A stretch of DNA of 64,000 bases from Alphaproteobacteria bacterium (GCA_028277665.1 JANQFU010000046.1:21121-85120); one strand, 5' to 3'. Counted from the stretch's first letter, positions 19,824 to 28,530 are shown. Numbers and translations are program-made. Notes: a model not told the origin generated them from the letters alone.

Positions 19824-20167
19824 AATTCGGCCTCGTCATCTTTATTAGTATTCGTTTTTGCGGAGTACGGCGTCTGCGCATCAGAATCATGGAAACCCCA
19901 CGTCCGGTACATATTGTCCCGATCATCCCATTCCCCGCGCATTTTATCCTGATACGCGAGGCCGTCCAGACCGTCGAATGCGTTCGGCACGTCCTTCAGG
20001 AAACCGTAATAGGTCTCAAGCGCAGCATCCGATTTGCGCTTGCGCTCTTCCTCGAGATAGAGCCCCACGGCGCGGCGCATGATTTCGGCCCGCGAGAGAT
20101 TATCCCGTTTCCCGATCCGGTCAAGATGACTTATATCATCATCAGATATATCAACGATTGTACGCAT
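19820..20167 (-). CDS. vapB: VapB-like ribbon-helix-helix antitoxin
   Basis: A 115-aa antitoxin: residues 1-45 form an RHH DNA-binding domain (MRTIVDISDDDISHLDRI, LSRAEIMRRAVGLYL), the rest is an acidic toxin-binding tail. The ATG at 20167 is decided by GGAGGTG ending 6 nt upstream; a GTG three codons earlier lies inside that ribosome site and is rejected. Palindromes in the promoter (20183-20212) are probable autoregulatory operators. The tail of about 70 residues is long for VapB. Confidence 0.85.
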   Translation of the reverse strand: MRTIVDISDDDISHLDRIGKRDNLSRAEIMRRAVGLYLEEERKRKSDAALETYYGFLKDVPNAFDGLDGLAYQDKMRGEWDDRDNMYRTWGFHDSDAQTPYSAKTNTNKDDEAEL

Positions 20168-20182
20168 GATTATCACCTCCTA

Positions 20183-20217
20183 TATACAGAGTATAATATA
20201 TCATCTCATGATGTCAA
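20183..20217 (-). promoter_or_regulatory. vapBC promoter with two palindromic operators
   Basis: On the minus strand: TTGACA (20212-20217), 16-bp spacer, TATACT (20190-20195). Two palindromes overlap these boxes: ATCAT-CTC-ATGAT (20200-20212) in the spacer up to the -35 edge, and TATAC-AGA-GTATA (20183-20195) over the -10. Such placement is expected for VapBC autorepression. Confidence 0.75.
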
Positions 20218-20233
20218 CAAAAAAGCATCGTCC

Positions 20234-21637
20234 CTATACATGAATCGCCCGACCATAGGCCGCGAGGACGGATTCGTGCATCATCTCCGAAAGCGTCGGA
20301 TGGGCGAAAACGGTGTGCATCAGCTCCTGCTCCGTCGTCTCCAGCGTCCGCGCAATGCCGAATCCCTGAATGAGTTCCGTGACTTCCGCGCCGGCCATGT
20401 GCGCGCCGAGAAGCTCTCCGGTTTTCGCATCAAAAATCGTTTTGACCAGACCATTCGTCTCGCCCATCGCAATCGCTTTCCCGTTTCCAATAGATGGGAA
20501 ACGGCCGACTTTGACACTATATCCGGCGCTTCTGGCCTTTTCTTCGGTCAATCCCACAGACGCCACCTGCGGCGTGCAGTAGGTGCATCCGGGGATCGAA
20601 AGCGGGTCAATCGGGTGCAACCCCTTCAGCCCCGCGATTTTCTCAACGCAGAGCACGCCTTCATGGCTGGCTTTATGCGCGAGCCACGGCGGGCCCGCGA
20701 CGTCTCCGATAGCATAAATTCCCGGCTCATCCGTCGCGCACCATTCATTCGTGACGATATGCGTGCGGTCCGTCTTCACGTTCGTGTTTTCAAGACCGAT
20801 ATTGTCGACATTCCCGACGATGCCGACGGCCGATATCACATGATCGAAGACGTCTTCCTGCGTCTTGCCGTCTTTGCCTTCAATCGCCGCCTTCACATTC
20901 GTTTTGGATTTATCGAGTTTGGCAACCTTGCTCTCGGTCAGGATTTTCATCCCCTGCTTTTCCAACTCCTTGCGCACGAACGCGGAGATTTCGGCGTCTT
21001 CCACAGGCAGGATCCGGTCCATCAGCTCAACGACCGTCACCTCCGCGCCGAGCATCCGGTAAAAACTCGCGAACTCAATCCCGATCGCGCCGGAGCCGAC
21101 GACGAGCAGTCTTTCCGGCATTTTTTCGGGGATCATGGCCTCTTTTGCGGTCCAGACGAACTGCCCGTCCGGCTCTAAACCCGGCAATACGCGCGAGCGC
21201 GCACCCGTCGCCAGAATGATATGTTTCCCGGTGAGCGTGGCAATCTCCTTGCCGTCCTGCTCCACGCGGAGCTTGCCTTTGCCGAGCAGCTTTCCGTAGC
21301 CGTCGATCACCGTGACCTTGTTTTTTTTGAGGAGCCCCTGCACCCCTTTCGAGAGCTGACTCGCGACGTCGCGCGAGCGTTGAACTATTTTCTGAAGATC
21401 AAAAGATAAATCTTTGACTTCCAGTCCAAATTCGCTTGCACGTTTCATGGTATGGTAAAGCTCACTGACCCGCAAAAGCGCCTTTGTGGGGATGCATCCC
21501 CAGTTCAGGCACACCCCGCCCAGATGCCTGGCCTCGACCTGCGCGACCGTCATCCCGAGCTGCGCGGCCCGGATCGCGGCGACATAGCCTCCCGGCCCCC
21601 CGCCAACAACAATCAGATCGTAATTCTGTTCGGTCAT
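20234..21637 (-). CDS. lpdA: Dihydrolipoamide dehydrogenase (E3)
   Basis: Flavoprotein that reoxidises dihydrolipoyl groups of the 2-oxoacid dehydrogenase complexes. The 467-aa protein shows the FAD fold (LIVVGGGPGGYVAAIRAAQL), the redox disulfide GGVCLNWGCIPTKALL, the NAD fold LLVVGSGAIGIEFASF, the second FAD motif GIYAIGDVAGPPWLAHKA and the C-terminal HPTLSEMMHE with the active-site His-Glu. It is the last gene of the minus-strand pdh locus, so it most likely serves pyruvate dehydrogenase. Confidence 0.97.
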   Translation of the reverse strand: MTEQNYDLIVVGGGPGGYVAAIRAAQLGMTVAQVEARHLGGVCLNWGCIPTKALLRVSELYHTMKRASEFGLEVKDLSFDLQKIVQRSRDVASQLSKGVQGLLKKNKVTVIDGYGKLLGKGKLRVEQDGKEIATLTGKHIILATGARSRVLPGLEPDGQFVWTAKEAMIPEKMPERLLVVGSGAIGIEFASFYRMLGAEVTVVELMDRILPVEDAEISAFVRKELEKQGMKILTESKVAKLDKSKTNVKAAIEGKDGKTQEDVFDHVISAVGIVGNVDNIGLENTNVKTDRTHIVTNEWCATDEPGIYAIGDVAGPPWLAHKASHEGVLCVEKIAGLKGLHPIDPLSIPGCTYCTPQVASVGLTEEKARSAGYSVKVGRFPSIGNGKAIAMGETNGLVKTIFDAKTGELLGAHMAGAEVTELIQGFGIARTLETTEQELMHTVFAHPTLSEMMHESVLAAYGRAIHV

Positions 21638-21746
21638 GTCGTATCCTTTCTTTCCTGTTCGTCATCCCGACGATCTGAGTTTTTGGTTAAATAGAACAAA
21701 ACTTACGCAAAGCGTATCGAACGGGTAAGAAGCATAAAAAATAGAT

Positions 21747-21813
21747 GAATCGCGAAGACGCAAAGACGCGAAGAGATTTGCGAAAACTTCGTGTCTTCGC
21801 GCCTTCGCGATTC
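21747..21813. repeat. CGCGAAG palindromic repeat
   Basis: GAATCGCGAAG (21747-21757) pairs with CTTCGCGATTC (21803-21813); inside are degenerate GACGCRAAG units on both arms. It lies in the 220-bp gap between pdhC and lpdA, with an ACTTACGCAAAGCGTA motif upstream at about 21700. Different family from the GTCATCCCCG repeats. Confidence 0.75.
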
Positions 21814-21857
21814 AAAGACAGTTTATTCATCCGTCACAGCTCTATCCGTATGTTGCT

Positions 21858-23111
21858 TTACTCCACAAAAAGCCCTGTTGGGTTTTCGATCAGGCGTTTG
21901 AAAATCTGCAAAAACTCCGCGCCGACGGCCCCGTCAACCGCCCGGTGATCAACGGAAAGCGTACAGTTCATAACCGTGGCGACTTCGATCCGCCCGTCAT
22001 TGACGACCGGGACCTGCGCCCCGGCCCCGACGGCCAGAATACAGGCCTGCGGCGGATTGATAATCGCCGAGAACTCTTTCACCCCGAACATCCCCAAATT
22101 GGACAGCGAGAACGTGCCCCCCTGAAACTCTTCGGGGCGGAGTTTTCCATCACGCGCCCGCCTGGCGAGATCCTTGACCTCTTTTGAAATCCCGAAGATC
22201 GTTTTCTCTTCGGCGGCTTTGACAATCGGCGTAATCAGGCCGTTCGGCGTCGCCACAGCCACCGAGATATCCGCGTGCTTGTAGCGGACGAGATTGTCGT
22301 CCGTCCAGGCGACATTCGCATCCGGATACGCCTTGAGCGCCTTCGCGCAGGCCATCAGCACGAAATCGTTCACGGAGAGCTTGTACGCGCCGTCCGCCCG
22401 GTCGTTCAGGTCTTTGCGCGCGGCCAAAAGCGCGTCCAGGCGGCATTCCACCGTCAGATAGAAATGCGGCACAATCTGTTTGGATTCCTGAAGACGTCTG
22501 GCGATGGTCTTGCGCACGCCGCTATTGGGCTCCAGATCATATGCCATCCCCAGAAGATCCGCCAACTGTTGCGCATTCGGGCCGGAACCCGCAGGCGCAG
22601 AAGCCGGAGTTTTTGCGCCCGGTCTGGCGTTTTCGACATCGGCTTTGACGATTCGCCCGCCCGGGCCGGATCCTTTGATCGCGGACAGGTCCAGACCTTT
22701 CTGCCCGGCCATCCGGCGTGCGAGCGGAGAGGCCTTGATCCGCGCCCCTTTTTCAACGGGCACCGGAGGCGCGGAAGAAGACGCCGCTTCCGGCGCCTCC
22801 GCCGTCCCTTCAACCGGCGCGGAGGCGGACACAGGCGGATCCTCCGGCTTGATATCCTCCGCGCTTTCGCCCTCTTCCAGCAGAACCGCGATCGGCGCGT
22901 TCACGGCAACGCCCTGCGTGCCTTCCGGGACCAGAATTTTCCCGAGCGTGCCCTCGTCGACGGCCTCAACCTCCATCGTCGCCTTGTCGGTTTCGATCTC
23001 GGCGATCACATCTCCGGAGGTGACGGCGTCACCTTCCGTCCTGATCCATTTGGCCAGCGTGCCTTCCGTCATCGTCGGCGAGAGCGCAGGCATTAAGACT
23101 TTTATCGGCAT
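21858..23111 (-). CDS. pdhC: Pyruvate dehydrogenase E2, dihydrolipoyl acetyltransferase
   Basis: Transfers acetyl from lipoyl to CoA and forms the complex core. The 417-aa protein has one N-terminal lipoyl domain with the lipoyl Lys in [13 protein letters not shown] (about residue 43), a Pro/Ala linker, the E1/E3-binding domain KASPLARRMAGQKGLDLS and the catalytic domain ending SVDHRAVDGAVGAEFL, where His and Asp are catalytic. AGGGG precedes the ATG. It is cut off from pdhB by an oppositely oriented small gene. Confidence 0.97.
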   Translation of the reverse strand: MPIKVLMPALSPTMTEGTLAKWIRTEGDAVTSGDVIAEIETDKATMEVEAVDEGTLGKILVPEGTQGVAVNAPIAVLLEEGESAEDIKPEDPPVSASAPVEGTAEAPEAASSSAPPVPVEKGARIKASPLARRMAGQKGLDLSAIKGSGPGGRIVKADVENARPGAKTPASAPAGSGPNAQQLADLLGMAYDLEPNSGVRKTIARRLQESKQIVPHFYLTVECRLDALLAARKDLNDRADGAYKLSVNDFVLMACAKALKAYPDANVAWTDDNLVRYKHADISVAVATPNGLITPIVKAAEEKTIFGISKEVKDLARRARDGKLRPEEFQGGTFSLSNLGMFGVKEFSAIINPPQACILAVGAGAQVPVVNDGRIEVATVMNCTLSVDHRAVDGAVGAEFLQIFKRLIENPTGLFVE

Positions 23112-23136
23112 GTCATTACCCCTAATTATTTTATAA

Positions 23137-23165
23137 TTGACATAACTGTATTTCTTTTGTTATCT
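23137..23165 (+). promoter_or_regulatory. Sigma-70 promoter of the orphan gene at 23213
   Basis: TTGACA (23137-23142), exactly 17 bp, then TTATCT (23160-23165). It is 48 bp before the start codon. The near-consensus boxes in the sense orientation of the small gene argue that the gene is real. Confidence 0.7.
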
Positions 23166-23212
23166 TCCTCTGATAAAAAGCAAAACAAAGACTTGAACAG
23201 AGAGGAACGACT

Positions 23213-23410
23213 ATGAGCAAAAGATCCAATATCGTAGACAAAATTGCGAACCACTTTGCCCAAGGAGGCGACCCGAACAAGACACCCTGGGTGCCACCCC
23301 ACCACGGCAGAGCGCTTTCCCAAATATTTAGCGACAGAGACCGTGGGCACTTTAACGCGACCGGCAGTGTCCCACCTAATGTACGTAAAGCCATCTTGGC
23401 CCACGCCTAA
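23213..23410 (+). CDS. Orphan 65-aa protein inside the pdh locus
   Basis: Not recognised. It starts MSKRSNIVDKIANHFAQGG and is basic, with a Pro/His-rich centre (PWVPPHHGRALSQ) and a helical C-terminus (VPPNVRKAILAHA). No signal peptide or membrane segment. Support for a real gene: AGAGAGGAA ribosome site 6-8 nt before the ATG and a TTGACA-N17-TTATCT promoter. It lies between pdhB and pdhC on the opposite strand and ends 10 bp from the pdhB stop, so it fills the whole gap. Longer minus-strand frames over the same bases lack such signals. It could be a small DNA- or RNA-binding protein, but nothing proves it. Confidence 0.65.
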   Translation: MSKRSNIVDKIANHFAQGGDPNKTPWVPPHHGRALSQIFSDRDRGHFNATGSVPPNVRKAILAHA

Positions 23411-23420
23411 TAACACGCTT

Positions 23421-24845
23421 TTACCCCACATAACACACCTCGCGGGCGGCATCGACGATCCGGGCCGCCTGCGGGAGCGCAAGCTGCTCCAGATTGGCGG
23501 CGTAGGGCAGCGGCACGTCGGCGGCGCAGACCCGGCGCACCGGCGCGTCCAGATCGTCAAACCCGTGCTCCATCGCAAGAGCCGCGATTTCCGCGCCGAT
23601 CGCGGCGCAGGGCCAGCCTTCTTCGGCGCAGACGATCCGGTTCGTTTTCTTCAGGCTTTGCAGGATCGTATAGCGGTCCAGCGGACGGATCGAGCGCAGA
23701 TTGATCACCTCGGCTGAGATCCCGTGCTCATTCTGGAGAGTCTCCGCCGCTTCCAGCGATTTCCCGACCATAATCGAATACGCGACAATCGTAACATCCG
23801 TCCCGGCGCGCTCGATCTTCGCCCGGCCGATGGGGAGCACAAATTCTTCATCCACCGGCGCCTCAAAGCTCTGGCCGTATAGAATTTCATTTTCCAGAAA
23901 CACAACCGGGTTCGGATCCCGGATCGCGGCTTTCAAAAGCCCCTTCGCATCCGCCGCCGACCAGGGCGCGAGGACTTTGAGACCCGGGATATGCGCGTAC
24001 CAGCTTGCGAAATCCTGAGAGTGCTGTGCGCCGACACGCGCGGCCGCGCCGTTCGGCCCCCGGAAGACGATCGGACAGCCGAGCTTCCCCCCTGCCATAT
24101 AGAGCGTCTTGGCCGCGGAATTGATAATGTGGTCAATTGCCTGAAGCGCAAAGTTCATCGTCATAAACTCGACGACCGGACGAAGCCCCTTGAACGCCGC
24201 ACCGACCGCCAGACCGGCAAATCCGTGCTCCGTGATCGGCGTATCAATCACGCGCTTGTCGCCGAATTCATCGAGCAAGCCCTGCGTGATTTTATACGCG
24301 CCCTGATACTCGGCAACCTCTTCCCCCATAATAAAGACATTCTCGTCCCGGCGCAGCTCTTCCGCCATCGCGGATTGCAACGCCTCACGCACGGTCATTT
24401 CTTTCATGTCCGTGAACGCACTTTCATCAAAGGGCGGCGGCGGAAGGATTTTCCCCTGTGCCAGAAGAATATCCCGATCCGTGATCTCTTCGCCTTCAAT
24501 CTGGTCGGCGGCCGCGGATACGGAAACGGCGGCGCTTGCCTCTTCCTGTCGCGGCGCTTCCGGGGCCTGCGTATCGGCATCCGAGATATCATCCGCGCTT
24601 TCGCCCTCCGCGAGAAGAACAGCGATCGGTGTATTCACGGCGACGCCTTCGGCTCCTTCTTCAATAAGGAGTTTGCCAAGCGTCCCGTCATCGACGGCCT
24701 CGACTTCCATTGTGGCCTTATCCGTTTCAATCTCGGCAATGACGTCACCGGAGGCGACCGTATCGCCTTCCTTTTTGACCCATCTGGCGAGCTTGCCCTC
24801 CGTCATCGTCGGGGATAGCGCGGGCATTAAGACTTGTATCGGCAT
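23421..24845 (-). CDS. pdhB: Pyruvate dehydrogenase E1 beta with N-terminal lipoyl domain
   Basis: Beta chain of the thiamine-dependent E1 that decarboxylates pyruvate. The 474-aa protein carries an alphaproteobacterial-type lipoyl domain (residues 1-80, [16 protein letters not shown]) joined by an acidic linker to the transketolase-like core (from about 150: [50 protein letters not shown]). The first 25 residues are almost the same as those of PdhC ([17 protein letters not shown]), reflecting domain duplication. Two accessory genes interrupt the usual pdhA-pdhB-pdhC run on either side of it. Confidence 0.97.
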   Translation of the reverse strand: MPIQVLMPALSPTMTEGKLARWVKKEGDTVASGDVIAEIETDKATMEVEAVDDGTLGKLLIEEGAEGVAVNTPIAVLLAEGESADDISDADTQAPEAPRQEEASAAVSVSAAADQIEGEEITDRDILLAQGKILPPPPFDESAFTDMKEMTVREALQSAMAEELRRDENVFIMGEEVAEYQGAYKITQGLLDEFGDKRVIDTPITEHGFAGLAVGAAFKGLRPVVEFMTMNFALQAIDHIINSAAKTLYMAGGKLGCPIVFRGPNGAAARVGAQHSQDFASWYAHIPGLKVLAPWSAADAKGLLKAAIRDPNPVVFLENEILYGQSFEAPVDEEFVLPIGRAKIERAGTDVTIVAYSIMVGKSLEAAETLQNEHGISAEVINLRSIRPLDRYTILQSLKKTNRIVCAEEGWPCAAIGAEIAALAMEHGFDDLDAPVRRVCAADVPLPYAANLEQLALPQAARIVDAAREVCYVG

Positions 24846-24884
24846 TCTGTATGTCCTTTTATCGTCGTTTACTTTCGAATTTTA

Positions 24885-25313
24885 TTAACGTGGAGATCCG
24901 GAGTTCCGGAGTACATAACGGCCTATTCCGTCCTTAATTAATGGAACATTGAAATTCATCAAAAAGCCCAACGGTAGCTGGGTCGCCTTCAAATAGGCGT
25001 AAATCTGGGCCTGATGAACCGGATGTATTTTTTCAACGGCTTTGAGTTCTACGAGGATTTTCCCCTCTATAACTAAGTCGAAGCGAAACTCAGATGCAAG
25101 AAAGCCTGTTTTATATGGAATTCTATATGTTTTTTGTCTCTCATACGCTATCCCCCGTTCATCAAGCTCGATAGAAAAAGCCTCCTCGTAATTTGATTCT
25201 AAAAAACCCGGCCCAAGCACCTTATGGACATTGAACGCACAGTCCACCACATATCCCGAAAGAACATTCAGATCTTGTGAACAATCATTATAATTGCGTA
25301 ATTCTATCGGCAT
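24885..25313 (-). CDS. GxxExxY family protein (PD-(D/E)XK-like)
   Basis: A 142-aa member of the GxxExxY family. The naming motif is GFLESNY (in VLGPGFLESNYEEAF), and the nuclease-like core follows as RFDLVIEGKILVELKAVEKI with Asp and ELK in PD-(D/E)XK positions, then HQAQIYAYLKAT and GFLMNFNVPLIKDGI. Function is unproven; the fold predicts DNA binding or cleavage. The gene is inserted between pdhA and pdhB on the same strand and is bracketed by 26-bp imperfect inverted repeats, suggesting a mobile unit. The sequence is less GC-rich than the pdh genes. Confidence 0.88.
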   Translation of the reverse strand: MPIELRNYNDCSQDLNVLSGYVVDCAFNVHKVLGPGFLESNYEEAFSIELDERGIAYERQKTYRIPYKTGFLASEFRFDLVIEGKILVELKAVEKIHPVHQAQIYAYLKATQLPLGFLMNFNVPLIKDGIGRYVLRNSGSPR

Positions 25314-25344
25314 CCAAAACTCCGCTTCTCCGGAACTCCGCGTT
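24887..25344. repeat. 26-bp inverted repeats flanking the GxxExxY gene
   Basis: Left copy 24887-24912 begins AACGTGGAGATCCGGAG; right copy 25319-25344 reads AACGCGGAGTTCCGGAG on the minus strand. 21 of 26 positions match. The left copy overlaps the final codons of the gene. Inside each is a smaller CTCCGGA/TCCGGAG palindrome. Confidence 0.7.
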
Positions 25345-25375
25345 CAAAAAAAACACTAACGTTCAAAAACAAAAC

Positions 25376-26401
25376 TTACTCCACCCCCACCAGAACATCT
25401 GTCCAGAGTTCGGACGGGTCGGGCTCCGGGGAGTCCTGCGCGAATTGCGCGGCCTCGGCGACAATATCCTTCACATCCTTATCAAGTGCTTTCAGATCCT
25501 CTTCATTCGCCCCTTTTTCAAGAAGCAGGCTTTTCACCTTATCAATCGGATCTTTCTCATCCTTATAGGACGCGAGCTCTTCCTTGGTCCGGTATTTTGC
25601 GGGGTCGGACATGGAATGCCCGCGATAGCGGTAAGTCATCATCTCCAGGATATGGGGCCCGTTTCCGGCGCGGATGTGATCGAGCGCTTTTTGCGCCGCC
25701 TCCCGAACAGCGAGAAGATCCATCCCGTCGACCTGCCCGCCCGGAATGCCGTAGCCGACGCCGCGCTTATAGAGGTCTCCGGCCGCATGGCGCTCCGTGC
25801 TCGTTCCCATGCCGTAGCGGTTGTTTTCAACGATATACAGGACCGGCAGTTTCCAGAGCGCCGCCATGTTGTAACTCTCGGCGACCTGCCCCTGATTGGA
25901 CGCGCCGTCGCCCATATACGCGACGGCCACGCCGCCGTCTCCGTTATATTTATGCGCAAAGCCGAGCCCCGTCCCGATGGAGGTGCTCGCCCCGACAATT
26001 CCGTGCCCGCCGTAGAAATTCTTCTCGCGGCTGAACATGTGCATCGAGCCGCCCTTCCCGCGCGAATAGCCGTCAATGCGTCCGGTCAGCTCTGCCATCA
26101 CGCCCTTCGGATCCATCCCGCAAGCCAGCATATGCCCGTGATCCCGGTAGGCCGTCACGACACTGTCCTGCGGCTCCTGGACGGACTGGATCCCCGTCAC
26201 GACGGCTTCCTGGCCGATATAAAGGTGACAGAACCCTCCGATCAGCCCCATGCCGTAGAGCTGCCCCGCGCGCTCTTCAAAGCGGCGAATCAGGAGCATT
26301 TCACGGTAAAGCTTATGAAGATCCTCAAGAGAAAGGTCGTTTTTTTGTTTCGGCACGCGGCTTCTCCTCAATAGGGATTCGATCTGTTTTATGATTTGCA
26401 T
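25376..26401 (-). CDS. pdhA: Pyruvate dehydrogenase E1 alpha
   Basis: Alpha chain of pyruvate dehydrogenase E1. The 341-aa protein has the thiamine diphosphate motif YMGDGASNQGQVAESYN ending in IVENN, the phosphorylation-loop region YRYRGHSMSDPAKYR and GGHGIVGAS. The ATG at 26401 follows GAGGG at 8-9 nt; a TTG one codon upstream is rejected. First gene of the pdh locus, 119 bp downstream of ftsB on the same strand, which is the usual ftsB-pdhA order. Confidence 0.97.
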   Translation of the reverse strand: MQIIKQIESLLRRSRVPKQKNDLSLEDLHKLYREMLLIRRFEERAGQLYGMGLIGGFCHLYIGQEAVVTGIQSVQEPQDSVVTAYRDHGHMLACGMDPKGVMAELTGRIDGYSRGKGGSMHMFSREKNFYGGHGIVGASTSIGTGLGFAHKYNGDGGVAVAYMGDGASNQGQVAESYNMAALWKLPVLYIVENNRYGMGTSTERHAAGDLYKRGVGYGIPGGQVDGMDLLAVREAAQKALDHIRAGNGPHILEMMTYRYRGHSMSDPAKYRTKEELASYKDEKDPIDKVKSLLLEKGANEEDLKALDKDVKDIVAEAAQFAQDSPEPDPSELWTDVLVGVE

Positions 26402-26519
26402 CAAAAAATGCCCTCAGGGTTGCGGAATTTCAAGCCCTTAATCGCGCCTGCGCACGAACGGCTCACAATTCGCTCCGAAAGTATAGGGATACAGAAAAAC
26501 GGCAGGAAAGGAAAGTCCG

Positions 26520-26837
26520 CTACTCGAGCACGATCCGCTCGCCGGGATAAACGAAGCCGAGCACGATCCGTGCACGCTCTTCGAGATAATCCTCATCCAT
26601 CGTTCCGGGACGAAGGCGGACGACTTTGTCTTCCACAACGGCGCGCTCTTTGCGTAACTCATCCAGCAATTCCGTCTCGGCTGAAATCTGATATTCCAGA
26701 GCGTGAAGCCCCGATATGCTCCGCTCTCCGGCGATAAGATGATAACTGAAATACAGGCAAAGCCCAAGCAACACACAGACAAGTGTATTTCTGTGGAATG
26801 TGAATAACCTTAGATGCGATATTGACAAGCTGTTCAT
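26520..26837 (-). CDS. ftsB: Septum formation initiator FtsB/DivIC
   Basis: A 105-aa bitopic division protein of the FtsQLB complex. One transmembrane helix (about residues 17-36, NTLVCVLLGLCLYFSYHLI) is followed by a coiled coil (ALEYQISAETELLDELRKER) and the conserved tail YLEERARIVLGFVYPGERI. Located upstream of pdhA as in many alphaproteobacteria. Confidence 0.92.
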   Translation of the reverse strand: MNSLSISHLRLFTFHRNTLVCVLLGLCLYFSYHLIAGERSISGLHALEYQISAETELLDELRKERAVVEDKVVRLRPGTMDEDYLEERARIVLGFVYPGERIVLE

Positions 26838-26988
26838 AAGCCTATCGAATCACATCCGAATCACTCTCGTCAAGAAAAAACGTATAAAATTCAGCCACTT
26901 AAAATACAAACAAACACAGAACATCTGAAGTAAACGACTCAAAAGATTCGACATTTTTCAAGACGTTTTTTTTTCTGTCCGCTACCGC

Positions 26989-27786
26989 CTATGCCTCGAT
27001 CGTATCAAAAACTTCTCCGCCGGACGTAAAGCCTGCACAGACGAGACTTCCTCCAAAACCGCTCCCGTTATCGAGAGTGGCTGTGACGCAGTTCAAGCGA
27101 ATCCCTTTCGACTGCGGATCATACCCCCGCACGACTTTTGCAAAAGGATCGTAGGGCCGGCTCAACCTGTCGAAATCATGTCCGCCCCACCAGAAGCCGT
27201 CCCCCTGATTTTCGAGCGTTTTCTCCGGGTCAATTCCGGCATGAACGAACAGGAGCGGGGTTTGCGTGTCCGGCTCTTCAAAATCCGTGAATGCCGCGCG
27301 GCGGAAAATTCCTCGAAACTGGGCATGGCCCGGATGATTATTGACCTTATCCTTCACAAAATTGGTCCACCGGGTCAGACTCATGACGCCGTTATGCGCT
27401 GCACAAAGCCCCTCTTCCGGCAAGATTCCGTAATCTTCGAGCGTCTCCGCTACACCGTTATGGAGCATCCACTGAAGAACCTCTTCCGGGTTCGGCGCAA
27501 ACTGAAGCTGAAAAAGCTTTTGCCAGATCTCTTCCTGAACGCCCCGCAAATAAACAAGATCTCTCGCCAGCATGCCCGGACGCGCCATAACGGCTCTGCG
27601 GAACATCAAAAGCTCATCGATCGTCTCGACGCTCTGGGCGCTGTATCCCGTATAATTTCCAAGATAGACAATCCTGTCCCCCGGTTCGATTTCCGAAAAA
27701 ATAAGATCATGAATTCCGGACAGCGCCGACAGATTGGCGTGTATGGACGGAATCGCCCAAATACGCCGGGGACGCCCGAGCTTCAT
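26989..27786 (-). CDS. Degenerate PPP-type metallophosphatase homologue
   Basis: Related to PPP-family serine/threonine or ApaH-like phosphatases, but most metal ligands are changed. From M1 at 27786: the GDxHG motif is P-S14-I-H16-A; the GDxVDRG motif is G-N44-Y-T-G47-Y-S; LRGNHE has become LRGVQE. Only the later VHAGIDP matches well. The fold is otherwise full length (265 aa). It is probably a catalytically dead binding protein. The start is uncertain: in-frame ATG at 27825 and TTG at 27918 exist, but the domain begins directly after 27786. It lies between carD and ftsB. Its true partners are unknown. Confidence 0.8.
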   Translation of the reverse strand: MKLGRPRRIWAIPSIHANLSALSGIHDLIFSEIEPGDRIVYLGNYTGYSAQSVETIDELLMFRRAVMARPGMLARDLVYLRGVQEEIWQKLFQLQFAPNPEEVLQWMLHNGVAETLEDYGILPEEGLCAAHNGVMSLTRWTNFVKDKVNNHPGHAQFRGIFRRAAFTDFEEPDTQTPLLFVHAGIDPEKTLENQGDGFWWGGHDFDRLSRPYDPFAKVVRGYDPQSKGIRLNCVTATLDNGSGFGGSLVCAGFTSGGEVFDTIEA

Positions 27787-28005
27787 AAATTTCTCGTCAG
27801 AGTGCGCTTTTGATGAAAGACACATTTGCAAACTTTGTCGTTTCAGAATTCGGCAGAACGCCGGAGAAATGTAACCGGTCTGGGGCAGGAGAGCATGCAG
27901 CGCTGAAAAATGCCGCAAGAATCATACTCATAGGTTTATTATACAGAAAGAGGACACACATAAAAATGCGTATCCTCTTTTCTGTGGATATTTTTTAAAT
28001 CAGCT

Positions 28006-28530
28006 TTACGCGGCTTGCTTGCTTTTCTGCGGGGACAGAATGCCCTCAAGCTGTTCTGCGGCCTGGATCTCAGAAATATTCTCGACAGCAGCCAGTTCGC
28101 GGGCCAGACGCTCAAGCGCAGACTGATAGATCTGACGCTCGCTATAGGATTGTTCCGTATCGTCATTGCTGCGCTTCAGGTCTCGCAAAACCTCTGCGAT
28201 CGCAACCGGATCTCCGGAATTGATTTTCATTTCATATTCCTGTGCGCGGCGGCTCCACATGGCGCGGCGCGTGCGGGCACGTCCCTGAAGGGTCTGCATC
28301 GCCGTTCCGAGACGTTCGGCAGAGCTTAATTTACGCAGGCCCGACACGTCCGCCTTGGCAACCGGTACTTTCAGACGCATCCGGTCTTTTTCAAAACTGA
28401 TTGTGTACAGACTGACCTGCATACCGCCGATTGTGTGGGTTTCGATCCCTTCGACCTGACCGACACCGTGTGCCGGGTAAACAACGTAATCGCCTGTAGA
28501 AAACTTGATCTGGTTATCATTATCAGCCAT
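28006..28530 (-). CDS. carD: CarD family transcriptional regulator
   Basis: A 174-aa RNA polymerase-binding regulator. The N-terminal Tudor-like RID (residues 9-65: FSTGDYVVYPAHGVGQVEGIE, YTISFEKDRMRLKVPV) contacts the beta subunit; the helical C-terminal domain (RRAMWSRRAQEYEMKINSGD, IAEVLRDLKR) binds DNA at the promoter -10 edge. The length and sequence fit the alphaproteobacterial CdnL/CarD that activates rRNA and housekeeping promoters. GGAAGGACC precedes the ATG. Confidence 0.95.
   Translation of the reverse strand: MADNDNQIKFSTGDYVVYPAHGVGQVEGIETHTIGGMQVSLYTISFEKDRMRLKVPVAKADVSGLRKLSSAERLGTAMQTLQGRARTRRAMWSRRAQEYEMKINSGDPVAIAEVLRDLKRSNDDTEQSYSERQIYQSALERLARELAAVENISEIQAAEQLEGILSPQKSKQAA

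Noticed and set aside
21660..21680. GTCATCCCGACGATCTGAG as another copy of the GTCATCCCCG repeat
   Set aside because: Only the first nine bases agree and no matching right arm follows.
23126..23578. Minus-strand frames over the pdhB-pdhC gap
   Set aside because: They overlap the pdhB end in another frame or lack ribosome sites; the plus-strand gene has a promoter and a ribosome site.
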